In this document: piece after piece, positions 43,801-51,678 of the stretch
Layout: every line of letters begins with the position of its first letter
Position numbering within the stretch: the first letter of the stretch is position 1
Assembly (NCBI RefSeq): GCF_900115665.1
Contig: NZ_FOXH01000005.1
Coordinates: 388,033 to 452,032 of the forward strand
Length of the DNA stretch: 64,000 bases
Origin: Pseudarcicella hirudinis
GTDB taxonomy: Bacteria; Bacteroidota; Bacteroidia; Cytophagales; Spirosomataceae
Direction of reading: 5' to 3'
Notes under the pieces: model-generated
The model's database searches: none
What the model was told of the DNA's origin: nothing
What the model saw: the letters and a program-made list of their open reading frames with translations, nothing else
Position numbers and translations under genes: made by a program

Positions 43801-46800
43801 TTAAAACGTTACGTTAAGTCCGAACATCACACGACGTGAAACCGGATAAACACTGGTAAGGTCACCATTCACTCCATAAATTGCGGCTTCAGGATCCACA
43901 CCTGAATATTTTGTCCAGGTAGCCAGGTTATCAACCGAAACATTCAGCCCAACACCACTCATTCTCAAATAATTACACAGGTTTTTCGGCAATCTGTAGG
44001 CCAAAGTAATATTGCGCAGACGAATATAGCTTGCATCTTCAAGGTAACGAGAAGAAGGTCTGTTCGACTGAGAGTTTCCTCCATAAATAGCCTGCGGATG
44101 TGTGGCATTATTAGGATTTTCAGGCGTCCAGCGTGACCAGCCATCAGCCAGAACCATTTGATTATAAGTCGGATAAGCTCCGTCACTATCAAAAAGCTGA
44201 CGGGTAGCATTATAGGCCATTGCACCTTTTGAGTAACCGAAATTGACGCTTAATGAAAGACCTTTATAGGCTACTTCAGACTGTAACCCGCCATAGAAAT
44301 CCGGGGTAGAAACACCCGTTTCCTGAAGTGTTGCCTGAGAATACGTAGAAGTTGTAGTACGGGCTCCGGTGGACGGATCTACACGTTCCCAGAGAGGCTT
44401 ACCGTTAGCAGGATCAACTCCCATCCATTTACGCAAATACCATGTGTCGATATTTTCCCCGACTTCTATTACTTTCTGACCATTAATCTGTCTTTGGTTC
44501 TGATACAATTCTATGATTTTGTTCAGGTTTCTGCTAAAAGTAAGATCAGCATGCCAGGTGAAATCCTTGTGTTTGATAATATCAACACCTAATGCCATTT
44601 CTATACCCTGGTTTCGTACTGCACCAATGTTTTCGTAGCGGCCTGTATAACCCGAAACGGTCGGGAATGGTACATAGTGAAGCAATCCTGAAGTATTTTT
44701 ATTATAAATTTCAACCCCGAAATTCACGTGTTTCCACAAACCAATCTGTACACCTAAATTGGTATCAAAACTCTTTTCCCAGGTCAGGTTATCGTTGCCC
44801 AGTGTAGAGATAATTGCCGCCGGAGAACCGTTGTACTGCTGATCAATGGCATACACACCATATTGCGGATACAAGGCTACCGGAGTATTACCTACACCGC
44901 CATGAGCGGCTTTAACCCTTAAATAATCAATAATTCTGCTGCGGAAGAATGCTTCTTTATGAATATTCCAGCCTGCACTTACTGAATAGAAATTTCCATA
45001 GCGGTTATTCTTACCAAATCTTGATGAACCGTCACGACGGAATGAAATCTGTGCATTAAAACGGTCATTGTAAGAATAATTAGCATTAAAGAGAACCGAC
45101 TGGAAAGAATAATCATTGGTAATACCTTTTGTCGAAACCGGAGTTGCAACAGTATTCAATACGGTAGAACCCGGGGAAATCCCCTTACCGGTTGCAGTCA
45201 GGTCATTGTAAGTGTAATCGTTATATTCATAGGCAGCCAAGGCATCAATAAAATGTTTCCCGAAAGTATTGGTATAGTTCAGCATCTGGTTGGTGAAACG
45301 TGTAGTACGTTTTGCCATACTTTCACTCAGCTGACCATTGGCATCCAATCCAGCGTTTGAACGGGGGTCTGTATATGAAAAGCCGTCAGAATTATAATAG
45401 GTTGTATTGTTGGTAGAACGGAACACCAGTTTATCAGTAATATTCCATTGCAAATCCATATTGGCAATCACATTGAAAGTCTTGCTTGTGCCATAATTCC
45501 ATTGCAGATCATACAGGTAATTCGACTGATCTCTTCCATACCAAGGACTGGCGATCTGCGCATTGCGTGGAATCCCGTTTGCATCGTATGGTTTATCCCA
45601 TGGCAAATTAAGATACATATTGTACAAACTATGCTGGCGATCTTCCGTCTGGGTATAAGTCGCAGCTACTTTTGGTTTGAAAATTACCCTTGGAGAGAGT
45701 TCATAATCCATGTTGACACGGGTTGAAAATCTCTCATAATTATAGCCTTTTACGCTACCCTCCTCTTTATAATAGTTCCCTGAAGCATAAATGGTCGACT
45801 TTTCTCCACCTCCCTGAAAAGCAAGGGTATATTGCTGAATTTTACCATTCTGTGTACCTAGTTTCAGCCAGTCAGTATTTGTCTGAAGCAAGGCAGGTTT
45901 GTAATATTCAGGAAGATTGGCCTTGTTTTTCCCGTCTGCGGCATAAAATCCTCCCCAGTAATCATATAACTGCTGAAAGTCCATCAGCTTAAAGTTTCCG
46001 TTATTAAATTGAGAAATACCGGTTTCAGCTTTGAACCAATACTGGTTTTTTTTGCCGAATTTTCCTCCTTTTGTTGTTACAACCAAAACGCCGTTTGCTC
46101 CTCTTGAACCATATAACGCTCCGGCAGCCGCATCCTTCAATACTGTCATTGATTCAATATCACCCGGATTCAGGTTAGGTACACCATGCCAGATTACCCC
46201 GTCAACAACCCAGATCGGATCTGTTGAAGAAACGATAGAAGCACGTCCTCTGATTCTGATAGTCGGTAAACCGCCCGGTTGTCCGGTATTGGAGGTAACC
46301 TCCACTCCGGGAATTTTACCCTGAATCATGTTAGCCACATTAGGAGTGGTAACATCCATTAATTTTTTGGAACTGATTGTAGCGACGGATCCGGTAAGAT
46401 TCTCTCTTTTCTGACTTCCATAACCTGTTACAACAACCTCTGAAAGCGAGTAAACATCCGTTTCAAGGGTTACTTCTACTGCACTTTTATCACCAATACT
46501 GATTTCTTTTGAACGGTAACCTACGAAACTAAATATAAGCGTTCCTTTATTTCCGGGAATCGTAAGCTTAAAATTTCCCTGTACATCTGTCATGGTACCT
46601 ACACCCGGAACGCCTTTTAATGAAACGGTGGCTCCGGGAAGTCCCTCTTTAGTATCTTCGGCAAGTACACGTCCAGATATAACTTTTTCAGCAGGAGCAA
46701 GCCTTTCAGAAAGATTGCCTGCTGATCCGATCGGAGCGGCATCAATCGGAGAGATTGCTGCGACGAGCAAAGTTGCCACCCAGGGGATAACTCCCAGGCA

Positions 46801-46848
46801 CAGCGATACCCGCTTGCTTTCCGGCTTTTTGATTATGGTATTTTTCAT
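43801..46848 (-). CDS. SusC/RagA-type TonB-dependent transporter without STN domain
   Basis: A 1015-residue protein. After a signal segment it goes straight to the carboxypeptidase-like domain (VISGRVLAEDTKEGLPGATV...VGYRSKEI). Then come the plug (SEVVVTGYGSQKRENLTGSVATI; IRIRGRASIV) and a barrel ending RVMFGLNVTF. The missing STN domain means no FecR signalling, which matches regulation by the paired operator site 400 bp upstream. The leader is long (about 300 nt) and contains a 20-bp palindrome. Confidence 0.92.
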   Translation of the reverse strand: MKNTIIKKPESKRVSLCLGVIPWVATLLVAAISPIDAAPIGSAGNLSERLAPAEKVISGRVLAEDTKEGLPGATVSLKGVPGVGTMTDVQGNFKLTIPGNKGTLIFSFVGYRSKEISIGDKSAVEVTLETDVYSLSEVVVTGYGSQKRENLTGSVATISSKKLMDVTTPNVANMIQGKIPGVEVTSNTGQPGGLPTIRIRGRASIVSSTDPIWVVDGVIWHGVPNLNPGDIESMTVLKDAAAGALYGSRGANGVLVVTTKGGKFGKKNQYWFKAETGISQFNNGNFKLMDFQQLYDYWGGFYAADGKNKANLPEYYKPALLQTNTDWLKLGTQNGKIQQYTLAFQGGGEKSTIYASGNYYKEEGSVKGYNYERFSTRVNMDYELSPRVIFKPKVAATYTQTEDRQHSLYNMYLNLPWDKPYDANGIPRNAQIASPWYGRDQSNYLYDLQWNYGTSKTFNVIANMDLQWNITDKLVFRSTNNTTYYNSDGFSYTDPRSNAGLDANGQLSESMAKRTTRFTNQMLNYTNTFGKHFIDALAAYEYNDYTYNDLTATGKGISPGSTVLNTVATPVSTKGITNDYSFQSVLFNANYSYNDRFNAQISFRRDGSSRFGKNNRYGNFYSVSAGWNIHKEAFFRSRIIDYLRVKAAHGGVGNTPVALYPQYGVYAIDQQYNGSPAAIISTLGNDNLTWEKSFDTNLGVQIGLWKHVNFGVEIYNKNTSGLLHYVPFPTVSGYTGRYENIGAVRNQGIEMALGVDIIKHKDFTWHADLTFSRNLNKIIELYQNQRQINGQKVIEVGENIDTWYLRKWMGVDPANGKPLWERVDPSTGARTTTSTYSQATLQETGVSTPDFYGGLQSEVAYKGLSLSVNFGYSKGAMAYNATRQLFDSDGAYPTYNQMVLADGWSRWTPENPNNATHPQAIYGGNSQSNRPSSRYLEDASYIRLRNITLAYRLPKNLCNYLRMSGVGLNVSVDNLATWTKYSGVDPEAAIYGVNGDLTSVYPVSRRVMFGLNVTF

Positions 46849-46889
46849 AAGAATAGTTTGTTGTTTAGTTTGAATAAAAAGTAACCCTG

Positions 46890-46909
46890 CATCCTGCTTA
46901 AGCAGGATG
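46890..46909 (-). promoter_or_regulatory. 20-bp perfect palindrome in the SusC leader
   Basis: CATCCTGCTTAAGCAGGATG is fully self-complementary and lies about 42 bp before the susC start codon. It could fold into an RNA hairpin that limits translation, or be a protein-binding site. Confidence 0.5.
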
Positions 46910-47162
46910 TAATAAATAGCAGATTCGTGGTATGTAATTGAGATTGCTTTCTGTAAAAGCCTTTACTGAATTGAGTCAGAAAATTTGTACGTTGATTCAG
47001 ATAAACATAATATCCTGACTGAACCGGACATTATTTGTCCGCATTGCAGGAACTTGCACAGATGAGATGTTTGTGCATACTGGTAATAAAAACGTAGTCA
47101 GCCTAAGTAGTTTTCCTTGCATAAGATGTGTCTAATAATTTGTTGAAATAGTTAAATTTGAG

Positions 47163-47270
47163 GAAAATTAGATTGGATTTTATACAAAACAAAGGTCTCT
47201 GGCTGAGAAAAAGTGCATGAAAGTTTGCACAATCGTTTGTACTTGCTTGCACAAACGATTGTGCAAACTT
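47163..47270 (-). promoter_or_regulatory. SusC promoter with paired LacI-like operators (site C)
   Basis: On the minus strand, TTTG (47190-47193), a 19-bp spacer and TAATTTTC (47163-47170) form a good Bacteroidota promoter. Upstream, AAGTTTGCACAATCGTTTGT (47221-47240) and its exact reverse complement (47251-47270) form a 20-bp inverted repeat. The CG centres are 22 bp apart (47234-47235, 47256-47257). The operators lie about 70 and 93 bp above the -7 box, a position that suits activation better than blocking. Confidence 0.65.
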
Positions 47271-47604
47271 CAGTTTTCGGGTATATAAAAAGTTTTAAAA
47301 GAACCGAATCTAAAAAAATACTCTGTTGTAAGCCAATAATTTTAAGAAAGTGAATTTTAACCCGTAATATTCAGGTCTGAGCATTTTCTCTCAGAGAATT
47401 GCCTTTTTGAAATCAGCTCCGGAGAGTTAACAGAAAATACTTAAGATATGCCTCCGATTACCGGAGTTTTCAGATAGCGGCATCATGAAAGATTACAAAA
47501 AAGTCTATATTTGCTAAAAGGTGGCAGAGAAATTCAATCTTACTCCATCTTAAAACATTTCATCACCACTGCACACTCAATTGAATATTTAACAATCTGA
47601 CCAA
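47271..47604 (+). promoter_or_regulatory. Region upstream of the GT39-type gene
   Basis: Gene-free. TATATTTG (47506-47513) is an exact TAnnTTTG -7 match 92 bp before the start codon. An inverted repeat CTCCGG...CCGGAG (about 47419 and 47461) is present. No good -33 box. Confidence 0.4.
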
Positions 47605-49200
47605 ATGAATAATAAGTGGCTTTTATTGATTTTATGGTTCATTCTCACCGCTTTTAATCTTAATAAGGCATTCCATATTGATGATACTTTTCATTTGGAA
47701 GTAGCAAAATGGATTGCTGCAAATCCATGGAAACCGATGTCAGGAATTGTCAACTGGTATGATAATCCGGCTTCTATTTCTACTTTCAATCAACCTCCTT
47801 TATATTTTTACTGGATTGCACTGGTGGGTGAAATTTTTGGGTATTCAGAAGTATCCCTGCATATTTTTCAGTCTCTTTTTACCTTTCTGGCACTTTATTT
47901 CTTTTATAAAATCTGTACCATCATAAGTCCTTCCAAAGTTGGTATTTCTCTGTTCTTTTTTGCATTCTGTCCGGCACTGATGATCAATCAGAACCTGATG
48001 ACGGACATTCCGTTATTGTCGCTTGAGTTAGCTTTTCTGTTCTTTCTGATCAAAATCAATTATCGGAGAAAGGTTATCAATTATACCCTCGCTGCACTCG
48101 CATTAGGTACTGCTTTATTGATTAAATACTCGATTTTACCGCTTTTAGGGGTACTCATAGCTACAGCTTTATACGAAAGAAAATACAAATATTTATTTCT
48201 GGGGCTCATCCCGGTCATAATGCTGGGTTTGTGGTCTGTTACAAATCTTTTCGAATTTCAGAAAATACATATTCTGAACAGACCCATTAATCACTTTTCC
48301 CTGGTAGATTTTGCGAAACAAATCATTAGTTTTATAGCTTGTATCGGAGCGGTTTCTCCTTTTTCCATCGCGATTTATAATGGCAAATTTCCTTATAAAA
48401 TCATTGAAAAGGCCAGCATTATTACTTTAATCATATTCGTTTTATTCTGCTTACTGACCTATTTTGAAGTAATTCCGGAAAATATTTCCTCTGCTGTACT
48501 CAACCTCAGTTTTTTCATCAACGGAACAGCATTACTGATTATTCTGGGGATAGAAGTCATTACGAAATTCAGAGAAAACAATACCTGGAAATTTCCGGAC
48601 AAAGGAGATTTTGTGCTGATTACAACATTTATCTTTCTGACTGCCTTTATTGTAAAATATGCTCCTTTTATCAGTACAAGGCATATTCTGCTTTTAATCC
48701 CTTCCATTCTGCTGATTTGCAGAGGTTTAATTGACAAAATATCTCAAAAAATTAAAATCCTTTCTCTGGTCTCTTCCGGAGTTTTAGGCATATTATTAAG
48801 TATTTCTGACTGGGAATACGCAGATTTTTACCGGCAGATTTCAAAACAGATCTCATTACCAAAAGGAAGTAATATATGGGTTGCCGGGCACTGGGGATGG
48901 CAATGGTATGCAAAGAATATTGCAGATGGTAACATTCAGCAATACAGTACTGATTCTTCGATGGTACAAAAGGGAGATTATATTATTCAACCTGCTATTG
49001 CAACAAGGCAGCTGCTGCACAAACAGGTTGTTTTGAAGGAGGTTAAAAGATTATGGCTAAAACCTGGATTTTCGACATTTTTTTCCGGAAATCATTCAGC
49101 AAGCATGTACTACTCCACTCCAAATAAAGGACCCTGGAATTTGTGCAAACATCCGGTTGACAGCATAATAGTCAGCAGAGTAATTACCGGAAACCCATAG
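47605..49200 (+). CDS. GT39/ArnT-like membrane glycosyltransferase
   Basis: A 531-residue polytopic protein with about eleven membrane helices. The N-terminal loop IDDTFHLEVAKWIAANPWKP holds the acidic motif typical of dolichol- or undecaprenyl-linked-sugar transferases. WYDNPASISTFNQPPLYFY then follows in the first large periplasmic loop. It moves a sugar from a lipid carrier to an unknown acceptor outside the membrane. It is monocistronic; its 3' end contains half of a terminator hairpin. Confidence 0.75.
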   Translation: MNNKWLLLILWFILTAFNLNKAFHIDDTFHLEVAKWIAANPWKPMSGIVNWYDNPASISTFNQPPLYFYWIALVGEIFGYSEVSLHIFQSLFTFLALYFFYKICTIISPSKVGISLFFFAFCPALMINQNLMTDIPLLSLELAFLFFLIKINYRRKVINYTLAALALGTALLIKYSILPLLGVLIATALYERKYKYLFLGLIPVIMLGLWSVTNLFEFQKIHILNRPINHFSLVDFAKQIISFIACIGAVSPFSIAIYNGKFPYKIIEKASIITLIIFVLFCLLTYFEVIPENISSAVLNLSFFINGTALLIILGIEVITKFRENNTWKFPDKGDFVLITTFIFLTAFIVKYAPFISTRHILLLIPSILLICRGLIDKISQKIKILSLVSSGVLGILLSISDWEYADFYRQISKQISLPKGSNIWVAGHWGWQWYAKNIADGNIQQYSTDSSMVQKGDYIIQPAIATRQLLHKQVVLKEVKRLWLKPGFSTFFSGNHSASMYYSTPNKGPWNLCKHPVDSIIVSRVITGNP

Positions 49201-49213
49201 ATTTCCGGTAATT
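49182..49213. terminator. Terminator overlapping the end of the GT39-type gene
   Basis: AATTACCGGAAA (49182-49193) pairs perfectly with TTTCCGGTAATT (49202-49213). It spans the last codons and the stop and should act on both converging transcripts. Confidence 0.65.
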
Positions 49214-49220
49214 CAGTCTT

Positions 49221-50309
49221 TTATTTTAACGGAGAAATAACTTTAAGGTCTTTTCCGGCAATATCTTCCCATTTGTAAAACTGAAAAGTGCGGTTATCAC
49301 TCATCGCAATAAACAAACCTTTCTGAAAAGTGCTGTTCAATGGCACAGAGACTGTTTCAGAACCATCACTGTGATTAGCTTTTACTTTAACAACTTTCAG
49401 TAAGCTATGTTCATGAGGATTCCGGGCTGTTCCTTCACGACTAAAAATGTGAAACTGGTTAGCTCCCTGATCCGAAACCAGAATATATCCTGTTGATGGA
49501 GTCAGTTGATAAATTGAGATTCCTTCATGGTCTTCTGTAAATCCTTTGGTAGCAAAAAGTGCCAGTTCTTCATTACCTTTTGAAGGCTCTGCATAATATT
49601 TGCGCACACCTACCCCTTCATCTGAATAGTAGATATATCCCAGCTCATCATCTACTGCAATAGATTCTATTTCTTTTTTACCACTGTAATTACCGAATTT
49701 CCGAACCAATGTTGCTTTAACATGGCCTGTTCCATCATCCTCCACAAGGTATTGCCACAGATATCCGCCATTCGTAGGGCCCGACTTTCTTCCGGCAATT
49801 ACATAAATTTTCCCTTCTTTGTTTTTATAAACCGAAACACCCATTAAATCTCTGAAATCCGGGGCAGTTTCACCTTCATATACCTCAATTCCGCCATTAT
49901 CGATCGGTTTAAGATCCGGCAATGAAAAAAAGCGAAGTTTATGGGTCAGTCTTTCTGTAACGACTGCGAAATCCGTTTTTTTATTTCCCAGCATCAAACC
50001 GTATTCCACATCAACGTTGTTGGGTCTCTTCAAACCTGACACTACTTTTTCAGGAATAATTTTCCCTTCAAGATTATACACAAACAACGCTCCGTCCTGA
50101 TCTTTGTCTGTTCCCAAAATTAAACTTTGTGCAGGATTTTCAGGGTTAATCCAAACAGCAGGATCGTCAGAATCATGTTTTACAAATTCAGTAGTAACAG
50201 CAGGAATCAACATTGAATCTGAGGAAACGGCACTGCTTTTCTGAGGAACATCCTGGCAGGAAAATAAAGAAGCAGCCAGTATTCCTAATGATATAAATTT
50301 AAAAGTCAT
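49221..50309 (-). CDS. Beta-propeller phytase lipoprotein
   Basis: Beta-propeller phytases release phosphate from inositol hexakisphosphate with calcium. The 362-residue chain has a lipobox (LGILAASLFSCQD, Cys18). Typical segments follow: DDPAVWINPENPAQSLILGTDK, GLKRPNNVDVEYG, SDEGVGVRKY and LVSDQGANQFHIFSR. It is the last gene of a leftward operon with a beta-helix lipoprotein and a TonB receptor, so phytate or its products may be taken up through that receptor. Confidence 0.9.
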   Translation of the reverse strand: MTFKFISLGILAASLFSCQDVPQKSSAVSSDSMLIPAVTTEFVKHDSDDPAVWINPENPAQSLILGTDKDQDGALFVYNLEGKIIPEKVVSGLKRPNNVDVEYGLMLGNKKTDFAVVTERLTHKLRFFSLPDLKPIDNGGIEVYEGETAPDFRDLMGVSVYKNKEGKIYVIAGRKSGPTNGGYLWQYLVEDDGTGHVKATLVRKFGNYSGKKEIESIAVDDELGYIYYSDEGVGVRKYYAEPSKGNEELALFATKGFTEDHEGISIYQLTPSTGYILVSDQGANQFHIFSREGTARNPHEHSLLKVVKVKANHSDGSETVSVPLNSTFQKGLFIAMSDNRTFQFYKWEDIAGKDLKVISPLK

Positions 50310-50334
50310 CGGAAAACAAAAGATTTGATTGAGT

Positions 50335-50368
50335 ATGCTGTTTCCTGAAGATTTGCAGGAAACAGCAT
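50335..50368 (-). terminator. Intercistronic hairpin between beta-helix and phytase genes
   Basis: ATGCTGTTTCCTG (50335-50347) pairs perfectly with CAGGAAACAGCAT (50356-50368). No T-run follows on the minus strand. It is more likely a partial terminator or mRNA-stabilising element that sets unequal expression. Confidence 0.5.
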
Positions 50369-50388
50369 TTTAAAAGAGAATGGATTGA

Positions 50389-51651
50389 TTACTTCGTTCC
50401 GAAAGCCCCGATATAGTTAGCAGGTTCAGGTGAAGAGTAAGTCTTACCGTTTAATACGATTCCGGCTTTGTGGTTTCTGGTAAAAGTAGTCGTTCCTTTG
50501 CTAAGTGCCGGAGAACCAGCTTGCAAATGAAAATCCCAGCTGGCAGAGAAATCAGCATTATCAGTAGCAGTTGTAACAGGATAGTTAACGAATTTCGGAT
50601 CATTATCTCCGGCAGTTTTGCTGATAATGTCATTTTTACCACCGATCACTTCAGCATTTGGCTGAAACTGATCTGCTCCAAGCTGAGTATAGCTGTAAAA
50701 AAGTGTATTCTGGAACACAGAACGAGGATCTTCAGGTTTCTTGGTATCACGCTTAATTCCGAAACGACAGTTTGCTAAAAGGTTGTTATACAATTCTGCA
50801 TACACACTCTGTTCTACCCAAACCGAACCACCTTTGATAGTTGGTCTTCTCCATCCGTTATTCAGCAAAGTATTGTTATAGGCAATAATATGTGCCTGCG
50901 GCGTACGGTCACCTGCATTTGAAAGTTTCAATCCGTTAGTATTTGTACTGTAAATCAGGTTATAAGAAACGTCAGCCACACAACCCGATTTGAAGTTAAG
51001 TGCTTCTCCACCGCTTACTCCGGTAGTATAGAAAGTATTATTTGTGAAAATAATATTACCACCTTCCAGATATGTACAATCCTCGTTAAAATTACGGAAA
51101 GTTGTATTTCTTACCACCAGTTTACCTGCAACATTTGAGAACCACAAAGCCGGTACATTTTCTCCGCTAAGTGCCTTATAAAGGCCTAATTTCACCGAAG
51201 ATGATGCTTCTGTCGCTGTTGCACCACCGTATTCAAGAATTACGTTATCAAGTAACAATTCAGAGCAGGTTTTTGCTGCTAAAATTCCTCCCCATAATTT
51301 TCCGAATTTGTTTTTAGCAATTCTTGCACTTTCAGGTACTGTAATTTTTACAGGGCTGGTGCTGGTTCCGACTACATACAGATTGCCCTGTACAATAAAT
51401 TCAGGTTTTACAGTTGTATCCATCAATACAGTTACACCTTCTTCAATACTCAATGTTTTTCCGGCCGGAACAAACAAGTCGCCTTTTACAGTAACAATGC
51501 TTCCTTTTTTCCATGTTCCCGAAACTTCTCCGGAAATAGACAACTCGTCCGGCTTAACTTCAGGAGTAACTTTAGTGCCATCGTCTTTACTGCAGCCAGT
51601 CAACAATGAAGCAAATAATAATGCACTTACGAACAGATTTTTCGTTTTCAT
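50389..51651 (-). CDS. Surface lipoprotein with parallel beta-helix
   Basis: A 420-residue protein. MKTKNLFVSALLFASLLTGCSK is a clear lipoprotein signal. The rest reads as stacked short strands (GNLYVVGTSTSPVKITVP; DNVILEYGG; NNTLLNNG). It has an asparagine-rich ladder typical of right-handed beta-helices such as those of carbohydrate-binding or lyase-type proteins, but I see no catalytic set. It lies between the TonB receptor and phytase genes, so it may bind the polyphosphate or phytate complex at the surface. Function is inferred. Confidence 0.78.
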   Translation of the reverse strand: MKTKNLFVSALLFASLLTGCSKDDGTKVTPEVKPDELSISGEVSGTWKKGSIVTVKGDLFVPAGKTLSIEEGVTVLMDTTVKPEFIVQGNLYVVGTSTSPVKITVPESARIAKNKFGKLWGGILAAKTCSELLLDNVILEYGGATATEASSSVKLGLYKALSGENVPALWFSNVAGKLVVRNTTFRNFNEDCTYLEGGNIIFTNNTFYTTGVSGGEALNFKSGCVADVSYNLIYSTNTNGLKLSNAGDRTPQAHIIAYNNTLLNNGWRRPTIKGGSVWVEQSVYAELYNNLLANCRFGIKRDTKKPEDPRSVFQNTLFYSYTQLGADQFQPNAEVIGGKNDIISKTAGDNDPKFVNYPVTTATDNADFSASWDFHLQAGSPALSKGTTTFTRNHKAGIVLNGKTYSSPEPANYIGAFGTK

Positions 51652-51678
51652 GATTTTTAAGAATTAATTGAATATTTT

